Source of the DNA: Pseudomonas monteilii
GTDB taxonomy: Bacteria; Pseudomonadota; Gammaproteobacteria; Pseudomonadales; Pseudomonadaceae
Reading direction: 5' to 3'
Assembly: GCA_001534745.1 (NCBI GenBank)
Contig: CP013997.1
Location: 2,480,001-2,544,000 of the forward strand
DNA: 64,000 bases
Below the pieces are notes generated by a model. That model did not search any database. It saw nothing but the letters and a program-made list of their open reading frames with translations, and was not told where the DNA came from. A program made the position numbers and the translations under genes. Below, one piece after another: positions 33,622 through 41,362 of this stretch (position 1 is the first letter of the stretch; the number at the start of each line of letters is the position of its first letter).

Positions 33622-34665
33622 ATGAAGTTTTCGTTGTTCGTGCACATGGAACGTTGGGATGACCAGGTCAGCCACCGCCAGCTGTTCGAAGACCTGACCG
33701 AACTGACCCTGATGGCCGAAGACGGCGGTTTCAGCACCGTCTGGATCGGCGAACACCACGCCATGGAGTACACCATCTCGCCCAGCCCGATGCCGCTGCT
33801 GGCCTACCTGGCCGCGCGCACCGAGACGATCCGCCTGGGCGCCGGCACCATCATCGCCCCGTTCTGGAACCCGATCCGGGTGGCAGGCGAATGCGCGCTG
33901 CTCGACGTGATCAGCAACGGGCGCATGGAAGTCGGCCTGGCCCGCGGCGCCTACCAGTTCGAGTTCGACCGCATGGCCAATGGCATGCCGGCGACCGATG
34001 GCGGCAAGGCCCTGCGCGAAATGGTCCCGGCGGTGCGTGAGCTGTGGAAGGGCGACTATGCCCACGAAGGCGAGGTGTACAACTTCCCCACTTCGACCAG
34101 CGTGCCCAAGCCGGTGCAGGACGGCATGCCACCGATGTGGATCGCCGCGCGTGACCCGGACTCGCACAACTTCGCGGTCAAGCACGGCTGCAACGTGATG
34201 GTCACGCCCCTAATGAAGGGTGATGAAGAGGTGCTGGACCTGAAGAACAAGTTCCAGGCCGCACTCGACAACAACCCGGACGTGCCGCGCCCTCAACTGA
34301 TGGTGCTGCGCCACACCCATGTGCACAGCCCGGCGGATCCGGACGGCTGGAAGGTCGGCGCCGAGGCGATCTCGCGCTTCTACCGCACCTTCGACGCCTG
34401 GTTCGGCAACAAGACCACGCCGGTCAACGGCTTCCTGGCGCCGAGCCCGGAGTCGAAGTTCGCCGAGGTGCCTGCGTTCGCCCTGGACAACATCCGCAAG
34501 AACACCATGATCGGCACGCCCGAAGAAATCATCGCGCGGATCAAGTACTACCAGGAACTGGGCGTCGACGAGTTCAGCTTCTGGTGCGACAACAGCCTGC
34601 CCCATGCCGAGAAGAAAAAGTCGCTGGAGCTGTTTATCAACGAAGTGGTACCGGCGTTCCGGTAA
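33622..34665 (+). CDS. Luciferase-like (LLM class) flavin-dependent monooxygenase
   Basis: FMNH2-dependent TIM-barrel monooxygenase, 347 residues. Motifs are TVWIGEHHAMEYTISPSPMP near residue 40, RLGAGTIIAPFWNPIRVAGE near 73-92, NGRMEVGLARGAYQFEFDRM near 102-121 and MIGTPEEIIARIKYYQELGV near 300. The fold matches RutA and other ring-opening or C-S/C-N cleaving two-component enzymes. It follows a flavin reductase and lies opposite an NCS1 permease, so an oxidative attack on an N-heterocycle is the natural reading. It is not close enough for me to name it RutA. The next gene has its own operator and is 195 bases away. Confidence 0.9.
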   Translation: MKFSLFVHMERWDDQVSHRQLFEDLTELTLMAEDGGFSTVWIGEHHAMEYTISPSPMPLLAYLAARTETIRLGAGTIIAPFWNPIRVAGECALLDVISNGRMEVGLARGAYQFEFDRMANGMPATDGGKALREMVPAVRELWKGDYAHEGEVYNFPTSTSVPKPVQDGMPPMWIAARDPDSHNFAVKHGCNVMVTPLMKGDEEVLDLKNKFQAALDNNPDVPRPQLMVLRHTHVHSPADPDGWKVGAEAISRFYRTFDAWFGNKTTPVNGFLAPSPESKFAEVPAFALDNIRKNTMIGTPEEIIARIKYYQELGVDEFSFWCDNSLPHAEKKKSLELFINEVVPAFR

Positions 34666-34804
34666 ACGGTGCGAGGGGGTCTTTACCGCCTTCTGAAGCG
34701 GTTCCTGCCGGGGTGCCGGCACGACCGCGAAAGGCCGGATGGCGGCAGCGTCACCCCGCCCCTACGCGCGCGACGTATTTTCCATACACCCTGTTGCAGG
34801 TATC

Positions 34805-34826
34805 GTCTTATGGTATACCATAAGAC
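34805..34826. promoter_or_regulatory. Perfect 22-bp palindromic operator before the DUF1185 gene
   Basis: GTCTTATGGTAT and its exact complement ATACCATAAGAC overlap to give a perfect 22-base palindrome centred on GTATAC. It lies 34 bases before the DUF1185 start and defines a second regulated promoter within the cluster. Its near copy is at 32986-33007. Confidence 0.7.
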
Positions 34827-34860
34827 AACAAAGCCCCGAACACCCATCATGGAGCCGCTC

Positions 34861-35457
34861 ATGAGTTTCGAAATCCGCAAGATCGTCACCTACTCCGAAG
34901 AAACCCGCATCGAAGGCGGCAAGGCTACCGACAAGCCGGTGACCATGGTCGGCCTGGCCGTCGTGATCAAGAACCCTTGGGCAGGTCGCGGTTTCGTCGA
35001 AGACCTCAAGCCTGAGATCCGTGAGCACTGCTCCGACCTCGGCGCGCTGATGGTCGAGCGCCTGACCGCTGCCATCGGTGGCGCGGACAAGATCGAAGCC
35101 TACGGCAAGGCCGCCGTGGTCGGCGCCGATGGCGAGATCGAGCACGCCTCGGCCGTGATCCACACCCTGCGTTTCGGCAACCACTACCGCGAGGCGGTGC
35201 AGGCCAAGAGCTACCTGAGCTTCACCAACAAGCGTGGCGGCCCGGGCACGTCGATCCAGATCCCGATGATGCAGAAGGACGACGAAGGCCAGCGCTCGCA
35301 CTACATCACCCTGGAAATGCAGATCGAAGACGCGCCGCGCGCCGACGAGATCGTGGTGGTCCTGGGTGCCTCCGACGGTGGCCGCCTGCACCCGCGCATC
35401 GGCAACCGCTACATCGATCTCGAAGAGATCGCTGCCGAGAAAGCCAACGCTCAATAA
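34861..35457 (+). CDS. DUF1185 / amino acid synthesis (AA_synth) family protein
   Basis: Protein of 198 residues in the AA_synth (DUF1185) family, whose biochemical role I do not know to be established. Visible conserved segments are KIVTYSEETRIEGGK, KNPWAGRGFVEDLKPEI near residue 42, GKAAVVGADGEIEHASAVIH near 82, and GGPGTSIQIPMMQKDD near 122. GGAG precedes the ATG at 34861 by six bases; an ATG at 34849 is less likely. It opens the second transcription unit of the cluster. A hydrolase or isomerase acting on a ring-opened intermediate is a guess from context. Confidence 0.85.
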   Translation: MSFEIRKIVTYSEETRIEGGKATDKPVTMVGLAVVIKNPWAGRGFVEDLKPEIREHCSDLGALMVERLTAAIGGADKIEAYGKAAVVGADGEIEHASAVIHTLRFGNHYREAVQAKSYLSFTNKRGGPGTSIQIPMMQKDDEGQRSHYITLEMQIEDAPRADEIVVVLGASDGGRLHPRIGNRYIDLEEIAAEKANAQ

Positions 35458-35515
35458 CAATGATCAGAGGAAACGGGCGCGCCGTCGGCCGCCCTGCCCT
35501 CAAGGAGCGCCGTCC

Positions 35516-36349
35516 ATGATTCAGCCTGCTGCTGAACGTACACCGGCCGGGACCAGTTACCTGAGCCTCGGCCAGGGTCAACCTGTGGTGCTGATCCACG
35601 GCGTGGGCCTGAACAAGGAAATGTGGGGCGGGCAGTTCGTCGGCCTGGCCAACGACTACCGCGTCATCGCCTACGACATGCTGGGACACGGCATGAGCCC
35701 ACGCCCGGCAGCCGACACTGACCTGGCCGGCTATGCCGCGCAACTGGTCGAGCTGCTCGATCACCTGCAGATCCAGCAGGCGACGGTGATCGGTTTCTCC
35801 ATGGGCGGCCTGGTGGCTCGGGCCTTCGCGCTGCACTACCCACAGCGCCTGAGCGCACTGGTCGTGCTCAACAGCGTCTTCAACCGCACGCCCGAGCAGA
35901 GCGCCGGGGTCATCGCCCGGGCTGCCCAGGCCGCCGAACTGGGCCCGGACGCCAACGTCGACGCCGCCCTGGAGCGCTGGTTCAGCCCTGAATACAAGGC
36001 CGCCAACCCGGCCCAGGTCGCAGCCATCCGCCAGGTGCTGGGCGACAACGACCCCCAGGGCTACCACACCACCTATTCGCTGTTCGCCACCCAGGACATG
36101 TACCGCGCCGACGACCTGGACACGATCCAGGCCCCAACGCTGATCGCCACCGGCGAGCTGGACACCGGCTCCACCCCGGCCATGACGCGCCAGCTGGCCG
36201 CACGCATCCCGGGCGCCCGCAGCGTGATCCTCGCCGAACAACGCCACATGATGCCGGTGGAAGCGCCGCGTGAAGTCAACCGCATGCTGCTGGACTTCCT
36301 TGGCCACGCCCGCACGCTTACCGAATCCGCCAAGGGGATAGTCGCATGA
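35516..36349 (+). CDS. Alpha/beta hydrolase (RutD / enol-lactonase-like)
   Basis: Alpha/beta hydrolase of 277 residues. The oxyanion motif is VVLIHGVGLNKEMWG near residue 25, the nucleophile elbow is VIGFSMGGLVARAFA (Ser near 99), the acid lies in LIATGELDTGSTPAM and the His in LAEQRHMMPVEAP near 250. The layout resembles 3-oxoadipate enol-lactonase (PcaD) and RutD. AAGGAGC lies seven bases before the ATG. Its stop overlaps the start of the aldehyde dehydrogenase by four bases, so the two are translated together. It probably hydrolyses a lactone, amide or carbamate formed after ring oxidation. Confidence 0.88.
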   Translation: MIQPAAERTPAGTSYLSLGQGQPVVLIHGVGLNKEMWGGQFVGLANDYRVIAYDMLGHGMSPRPAADTDLAGYAAQLVELLDHLQIQQATVIGFSMGGLVARAFALHYPQRLSALVVLNSVFNRTPEQSAGVIARAAQAAELGPDANVDAALERWFSPEYKAANPAQVAAIRQVLGDNDPQGYHTTYSLFATQDMYRADDLDTIQAPTLIATGELDTGSTPAMTRQLAARIPGARSVILAEQRHMMPVEAPREVNRMLLDFLGHARTLTESAKGIVA

Positions 36350-37827
36350 CCCTCGTTCGTTTCCAGATGTGCATCGATGGCCAATGGCGCGATGCGCAGA
36401 GCGGCAAGACCTTCGACAGCCTCGATCCGGCCACCGCCCAGGCCTGGGCCCAGTTGCCCGACGCCGACGAAGCCGATGTCGAGCAGGCCGTGCAGGCGGC
36501 CCAGCGCGCCTTCGACAACCCGGCCTGGCGTGGTCTGACCGCCACGGCCCGAGGCAAGCTGCTGCGCCGCCTGGGCGACCTGATCGCCGAGAACAAGGAG
36601 CACCTGGCCCAGCTGGAAAGCCGCGACAACGGCAAGCTGATCCGCGAGACCCGCGGCCAGGTCGGTTATCTGCCCGAGTTCTTCCACTACACCGCCGGCC
36701 TGGCCGACAAGCTCGAAGGCGGTACCCTGCCGCTGGACAAGCCGGACCTGTTCGCCTACACCGTGCACGAGCCGATCGGCGTGGTGGCCGGGATCATCCC
36801 GTGGAACAGCCCGCTGTACCTGACCTCGATCAAGCTGGCACCGGCCCTGGCCGCCGGCAACACCATCGTGCTCAAGCCCTCCGAGCATGCCTCGGCGACC
36901 ATCCTCGAGCTGGCGCGCCTGGCCCTGGAAGCCGGCTTCCCGCCGGGCGTGGTCAACGTGGTCACCGGTTTCGGCCCGAGCACGGGCGCAGCCCTCACCC
37001 GCCACCCGCTGGTGCGCAAGATCGCCTTCACCGGCGGCGCGGCCACGGCGCGTCACGTGGTGCGCAGCAGCGCCGAGAACTTCGCCAAGCTGTCGCTCGA
37101 GCTGGGCGGCAAGTCGCCGAACATCATCTTCGCCGACGCCGACCTGGACAGCGCCATCAATGGCGCCGTGGCCGGGATCTACGCGGCCTCCGGGCAGAGC
37201 TGCGTGGCCGGTTCGCGCCTGCTGGTGCAGGACGAGATCTTCGATGAGTTCGTCGAGCGCCTGATCGCCCGCGCCCAGCGCATCCGCATCGGCAACCCGC
37301 AGCACGACGACAGCGAGATGGGCCCGATGGCCACCGCGCAGCAGCTGGCCGTGGTCGAGCAGCTGGTCGCGGCCGCCCAGGCCGAAGGCGCTACCCTGCG
37401 CATGGGCGGCAAGCGCGCCCAGGTCGAGGGGGACGGCTGGTTCTACGAACCGACGCTGTTCGAATGCGACAGCAACTCGATGACGATCATGCAGGAAGAA
37501 GTCTTCGGCCCGGTCGCGGCGGTGATCCGCTTCAAGACCGAGGAAGACGCCCTGGCGATCGCCAACGACTCGCAGTTCGGCCTGGCCGCCGGCATCTGGA
37601 CCCGCGACCTGGGCCGTGCGCACCGGCTGGCGCGCGATGTCCGCTCGGGTATCATCTGGGTCAACACCTACCGCGCGGTCTCGGCCATGGCCCCGATCGG
37701 TGGGTTCAAGAACAGCGGCTACGGCCGCGAGAGCGGCATCGACTCGGTGCTCGCCTATACCGAGCTGAAGACCGTGTGGATCAACCTGTCCACCGCGCCG
37801 ATGCCCGACCCCTTCGTGATGCGTTGA
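36346..37827 (+). CDS. NAD(P)-dependent aldehyde dehydrogenase
   Basis: Aldehyde dehydrogenase of 493 residues. The cofactor region is GIIPWNSPLYLTSIKLAPAL near residue 150, the general base Glu is in LSLELGGKSPNIIFADADLD near 252, and the catalytic Cys is in ASGQSCVAGSRLLVQDEIF near 287. EEVFGPVAAVIRF follows near 384. It should oxidise the aldehyde left after ring opening, for example a semialdehyde. It overlaps the hydrolase gene by ATGA and is followed 14 bases later by the second flavin reductase. Confidence 0.92.
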   Translation: MTLVRFQMCIDGQWRDAQSGKTFDSLDPATAQAWAQLPDADEADVEQAVQAAQRAFDNPAWRGLTATARGKLLRRLGDLIAENKEHLAQLESRDNGKLIRETRGQVGYLPEFFHYTAGLADKLEGGTLPLDKPDLFAYTVHEPIGVVAGIIPWNSPLYLTSIKLAPALAAGNTIVLKPSEHASATILELARLALEAGFPPGVVNVVTGFGPSTGAALTRHPLVRKIAFTGGAATARHVVRSSAENFAKLSLELGGKSPNIIFADADLDSAINGAVAGIYAASGQSCVAGSRLLVQDEIFDEFVERLIARAQRIRIGNPQHDDSEMGPMATAQQLAVVEQLVAAAQAEGATLRMGGKRAQVEGDGWFYEPTLFECDSNSMTIMQEEVFGPVAAVIRFKTEEDALAIANDSQFGLAAGIWTRDLGRAHRLARDVRSGIIWVNTYRAVSAMAPIGGFKNSGYGRESGIDSVLAYTELKTVWINLSTAPMPDPFVMR

Positions 37828-37840
37828 GAGGTACACTGAG

Positions 37841-38326
37841 ATGATCGAACCCGGGATCTACAAAGACGTGATGGGCTCGTTCCCATCCGGCGTGACGATC
37901 GTCACCACCCTGGATGCCGACGGCGGCATCGTCGGCATCACCGCCAGCGCCTTCAGCGCGCTGTCGATCGATCCGGCGCTGGTGCTGTTCTGCCCCAACT
38001 ACAGTTCGGACACCTACCCGGTCCTGCGCGACAGCAAGTCCTTCGCCATCCACCTGCTGTCGGCCGAACAGACCAAGGAGGCCTATGCCTTCGCCGGCAA
38101 AGGCAAGGACAAGGCCAACGGCATCGACTGGCAGTTGAGCGAACGGGGCAATCCCATCCTGCCCAACGCCACGGCGGTGATCGAATGCGAACTGTGGCGC
38201 GAATACGACGGTGGCGACCACGCCATCATCGTCGGCGCGGTCAAGCACCTGATCCTGCCGGACACCCCGCTGGCACCGATGCTCTATCACAAGGGCAAGC
38301 TTGGCGCCCTGCCGCCGCTTGGCTGA
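37841..38326 (+). CDS. Flavin reductase family protein, copy 2
   Basis: Second flavin reductase of exactly 161 residues. It is colinear without gaps with the protein from 33049, with about 113 of 161 identical positions by hand. It shares YKDVMGSFPSGVTIVTTLDA, ITASAFSALSIDPALVLFCP and ECELWREYDGGDHAIIVG. Differences concentrate at the flavin-distal loop around residues 62-90 and near the C-terminus. Either it serves a second oxygenation step, or it is a redundant copy. GAGAGG precedes the ATG. Confidence 0.9.
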   Translation: MIEPGIYKDVMGSFPSGVTIVTTLDADGGIVGITASAFSALSIDPALVLFCPNYSSDTYPVLRDSKSFAIHLLSAEQTKEAYAFAGKGKDKANGIDWQLSERGNPILPNATAVIECELWREYDGGDHAIIVGAVKHLILPDTPLAPMLYHKGKLGALPPLG

Positions 38327-38333
38327 TACCGTT

Positions 38334-38380
38334 TTTGGGGTCGTGCCGCACTCACCCTCGGTTGCGGCCCCGTTTTCTTT
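38334..38380 (+). terminator. Possible internal terminator/attenuator
   Basis: GCCGCA (38345-38350) pairs with TGCGGC (38363-38368), with an outer GGG/CCC after a small bulge, followed by CGTTTTCTTT. It lies between the second flavin reductase and the decarboxylase-like gene, so it may lower expression of the last genes. Confidence 0.35.
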
Positions 38381-38395
38381 CCAGGAGCTTGCGCC

Positions 38396-38785
38396 ATGAG
38401 CAGCGAGAAGTACGAAAAAGGCCTGGCCATCCGCACCCAGGTGCTGGGCGAGGACTACGTCAACCGCTCGATCCAGAATGCCGATGCCTTCACCCAACCC
38501 TTGCAGGAACTGGTCACCGAGTACTGCTGGGGCCACGTCTGGGGCCGTGATGGTTTGTCGCTCCAGGAACGCAGCATGATAAACTTGGCCATGATTTCCG
38601 CGCTCAACCGCCCCCATGAGCTCAAGCTGCATATCCGCGGCGCCTTGCGCAACGGGCTGAGCCGCGAACAGATTCGCGAAATCCTGCTCCAGGTCGGCAT
38701 CTACTGCGGCGTGCCGGCGGCGGTGGACAGTTTCCGCCTGGCGCGCGAAGCGTTCGCCGAGGCCGACGCGGAGTCAACCCGTTAA
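38396..38785 (+). CDS. Carboxymuconolactone decarboxylase family protein (PcaC-like)
   Basis: Small helical protein of 129 residues that closely follows the PcaC pattern. It has GLAIRTQVLGEDYVNRSIQN at the start, EYCWGHVWGRDGLSLQERSM near 43-62, and ILLQVGIYCGVPAAVDSFRL near 100. PcaC decarboxylates 4-carboxymuconolactone; it lacks the AhpD CxxC pair, as here. The presence beside an enol-lactonase-like hydrolase suggests decarboxylation of a cyclic or lactone intermediate, by inference. TCCAGGAGC lies seven bases before the ATG. Confidence 0.87.
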   Translation: MSSEKYEKGLAIRTQVLGEDYVNRSIQNADAFTQPLQELVTEYCWGHVWGRDGLSLQERSMINLAMISALNRPHELKLHIRGALRNGLSREQIREILLQVGIYCGVPAAVDSFRLAREAFAEADAESTR

Positions 38786-38872
38786 CAACGGGCCAGTCGA
38801 ACCCTGCAGGAAGCACCCAGGTTCGGGGTGTCCCGCAGCCAGGATTCGGCGGCCTCTCTCAGAGCGCACTCG

Positions 38873-39625
38873 ATGAAACGCCAGCCCCTCGACGACAGCT
38901 TCAAGGTCAACCGCAATCCCGTTACCCTGCGTGAAATCGTGCTCGACAAGCTGCGCGCCGCGATCATGAACTTTCACCTGCTGCCCGGCGACCGTCTGGT
39001 CGAGCGCGACCTCTGCGAGCGGTTGGGCGTCAGCCGCACGTCGGTGCGCGAGGCGCTGCGTCACCTGGAATCCGAAGGGCTGGTGGAATTTGCAGACGCC
39101 AAGGGGCCCCGCGTCGCCATCATCACCCTGGAAGACGCGCGCGACATCTACGAGCTGCGCTGCGTGCTGGAAGGCCTGATCGTCCAGCTGTTCACCCTCA
39201 ACGCCAAGGCCAAGCACATCCGGGCCCTGGAGCGCGCGCTGGAAGAAAACCGCGAAGCCCTGGAAGAAGGCGAGCTGCAACAGGTGCTCGACTCGGTCCA
39301 GGGTTTCTACGACGTGCTGCTGGAAGGTTCGGGCAACCAGGTCGCCGCGACCCAGCTGCGCCAGCTGCAGGCGCGCATCAGCTACCTGCGCGCCACCTCG
39401 GTATCGCAGGTCAACCGCCGAGGTGCCAGCAACCTGGAGATGGAGAAGATGGTCGAGGCGATCAAGAGCGGCGATCCGCTGGTCGCGCACCAGGCCTCGG
39501 TCGATCACGTACGTGCCGCCGCCAAGGTGGCGCTGGAGTATCTGCGCCAGAAGCAGGATGACACGGCCAAGGTGCGCGACCTGGTCGCCCCGGTGGCCCT
39601 CAAGGACCCCCGCATAGGCCGCTGA
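38873..39625 (+). CDS. FadR-family GntR regulator of the cluster
   Basis: DNA-binding protein of 250 residues. The winged helix is at about 18-85 (PGDRLVERDLCERLGVSRT, SVREALRHLESEGLVEFADA). An FCD domain follows at about 95-230 (DARDIYELRCVLEGLIVQLF). It is in the same direction as the catabolic genes and 88 bases after the PcaC-like gene. The shared palindromes at 32986-33007 and 34805-34826 are of the type bound by this family, so I infer it is the local repressor. The ATG at 38873 is taken as the start, with an in-frame ATG at 38828 possible. Confidence 0.88.
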   Translation: MKRQPLDDSFKVNRNPVTLREIVLDKLRAAIMNFHLLPGDRLVERDLCERLGVSRTSVREALRHLESEGLVEFADAKGPRVAIITLEDARDIYELRCVLEGLIVQLFTLNAKAKHIRALERALEENREALEEGELQQVLDSVQGFYDVLLEGSGNQVAATQLRQLQARISYLRATSVSQVNRRGASNLEMEKMVEAIKSGDPLVAHQASVDHVRAAAKVALEYLRQKQDDTAKVRDLVAPVALKDPRIGR

Positions 39626-39627
39626 TC

Positions 39628-40191
39628 ATGCCCAACGCCCCGCGCTACTGCCCCCACTGCACCCTGGAACTGGCTCGGGGCACCCCGCCCGGCGATACCC
39701 ATGAGCGCCTGCACTGCACAGGCTGTGGGTACATTCATTACGTAAACCCGAAGATCATCGCCGGCTGCATCATCGAACGCGAGGGCAAGTACCTGCTCTG
39801 CCGGCGCGCCATCCCGCCCCGTCCTGGGACCTGGACGCTGCCTGCAGGCTTCATGGAAGCCGGCGAGACCACCGAGGAAGCCGCCTTGCGCGAGGTGTGG
39901 GAAGAAACCGGCGTTCGCGCCGACATCTTTGCGCCCTATTCGGTGTTCAGTGTGCCGCGCATCAGCGAGGTCTACATCATCTTCCGCGCCACCGTCATCG
40001 AGGAAACCGGGCAGTTCGGCACCGAGACGCTGGAGTACCGGTTCTTCGAGCCGGCGGACATTCCGTGGGATGAGATCTATTACCCGGCCATCCGGCAGAT
40101 CCTCGAACGTTACATCCTCGAGCGGCAAGCCGGTGTCTATGGCATCTACATGGGCAACGATGACACGGGCAAGGTGCACTTCATTCGCTAA
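39628..40191 (+). CDS. Nudix hydrolase with zinc ribbon
   Basis: Pyrophosphohydrolase of 187 residues. A four-cysteine zinc ribbon (CPHCTLELARG, then CTGCGYIHYVNP) occupies about 9-36. The Nudix box is GFMEAGETTEEAALREVWEE followed by TGV, at about 73-95, with all catalytic glutamates. The layout resembles NudC/ADP-sugar-type Nudix proteins. It starts two bases after the GntR stop and so is probably translated with it. Whether it belongs to the pathway, for example removing a nucleotide side product, is open. Confidence 0.88.
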   Translation: MPNAPRYCPHCTLELARGTPPGDTHERLHCTGCGYIHYVNPKIIAGCIIEREGKYLLCRRAIPPRPGTWTLPAGFMEAGETTEEAALREVWEETGVRADIFAPYSVFSVPRISEVYIIFRATVIEETGQFGTETLEYRFFEPADIPWDEIYYPAIRQILERYILERQAGVYGIYMGNDDTGKVHFIR

Positions 40192-40447
40192 GCGATGGGC
40201 TGCCATACCGGCTCCGTCGGCTACCGTCGATCGGCCTGTTCCGAAGATGCTTGAATTAACGCACCTGTCGCTTGACCCTCGATCGACCCTTTGCCACCCT
40301 CAAAGAACCGACAGGTTCCGCGACGTGCGTTATCTGTCGCGCAAATGAATTGAACGCCTGAAGCCGGGAGGCTTCGAACAGGGACTTTCGCCTACCCTCC
40401 CGGGTCATTCGCCAGATGCCCCGACCCTCGTCGATGGAGTCAGTCCC

Positions 40448-40735
40448 ATGAAGTCATCCTGCCGTGCACCCAGCGCCTGCCTCGAACTGGACTATGTTCG
40501 CGATACCCTCTTCGGGCCGCTGTCTCAACGGGTCGAGTGCGAAGTGCAGCTCGCCCCGTTGCAATTGGGCGGCCGGCAGGGCTTGCAGCTTCATATCGCA
40601 CCGCCCCTGCCCAAGAAGCTGGATCGCTCGCACAGCCTCGCCTTCGTCTGGGAAGGCAAGGCGTATCATGGCGTGGTGCGTCACCATGGCAAATGCGGGG
40701 ACGGCGGCATCAAGCTGCTGCTGGAGCTTCAATAG
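40448..40735 (+). CDS. Small hypothetical protein
   Basis: A 95-residue protein that I do not recognise. GGAG lies eight bases before the ATG at 40448, which favours this strand over an antisense frame of similar length. The sequence has a beta-rich look (RVECEVQLAPLQLGGRQGLQ, LAFVWEGKAYHGVVRHHG) that could be a PilZ-like or similar small barrel, but no diagnostic motif is complete. It converges on the DUF1652 gene 44 bases away. Confidence 0.6.
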   Translation: MKSSCRAPSACLELDYVRDTLFGPLSQRVECEVQLAPLQLGGRQGLQLHIAPPLPKKLDRSHSLAFVWEGKAYHGVVRHHGKCGDGGIKLLLELQ

Positions 40736-40779
40736 CTTCCAGCAGCATCAGGCAACGGCATGCCAGGCCCTTTCTGGCT

Positions 40780-41046
40780 TCAGGCGAATGCCCGGTGCTG
40801 GGCCTGGCTGGCAGGAGGATGCTGTTGGTGGCGCAACTGCACGATGAGCCCCAGCACATCCCGGGTGCTGTTCAGGCTGTCGAGCGGCACGCCATCGAGT
40901 ACCACGCATTCCTCGAGCGAATCGCCTCTACCCAGGCGAATCGTCAGGTGACCGTCTTCCGAGCAGCTCACTTCGCATCGGTCGGGCAGGCAGGCCCGTT
41001 CGATGAGCTGACGCATTTCCAGCGTCGACAACCCTAGCAGTGACAT
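40780..41046 (-). CDS. DUF1652 family protein
   Basis: An 88-residue protein of the Pseudomonas-specific DUF1652 family, function unknown. It begins MSLLGLSTLEMRQLIERACL and has the conserved pattern CEVSCSEDGHLTIRLG, then LNSTRDVLGLIVQLRHQQ near residue 55-75. It is monocistronic. The 316-base gap upstream (41047-41362) contains its promoter region and that of aroD, plus the small hairpin described at 41308. Confidence 0.8.
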   Translation of the reverse strand: MSLLGLSTLEMRQLIERACLPDRCEVSCSEDGHLTIRLGRGDSLEECVVLDGVPLDSLNSTRDVLGLIVQLRHQQHPPASQAQHRAFA

Positions 41047-41307
41047 ACCTTGGCCCTCTCAAGATGGTCCATGGGTGCGAAGGCAGAGCTGACGTCAGTC
41101 GAGCGCCGATTGGTGGATGACCAGCCCAGCAATGGGTCATTCGCTCAGGTGCGAATGCGTGCTTCGCCTCTTCACCATAACTGAAGAAATGCCTTGCACC
41201 GGTGTTGTGCGATTAACGGAAAGGTCCGAACGACCGGCGGTCTTCGGCGCTGCCTGGGCAAGGCACGCCCAGTATCGGGGTTGAACCCTCCATACCGCGT
41301 GCGGTTC

Positions 41308-41338
41308 GAAGCCTGAAGGCTCTAGTCAGGGGCTTTGC
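41308..41338 (+). other. Hairpin motif repeated before two neighbouring genes
   Basis: GAAGCC-TGAA-GGCTCT followed by CAGGGGCTTTGCG lies 24 bases before aroD. A close relative, GAAGCC-GGGA-GGCTTC followed by CAGGGACTTTCG, lies at 40360-40390, upstream of the 95-residue protein gene. The 41047-41362 gap otherwise shows nothing I recognise. The role is unknown; it could be a leader RNA element or chance. Confidence 0.3.
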
Positions 41339-41362
41339 GGACCCATCGCCACAGGAGGGCGC

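Noticed and set aside
33622-34665. Naming the monooxygenase RutA
   Set aside because: The fold and partners fit, but RutB, RutC and RutE are missing and the protein has no feature that separates RutA from other LLM enzymes.
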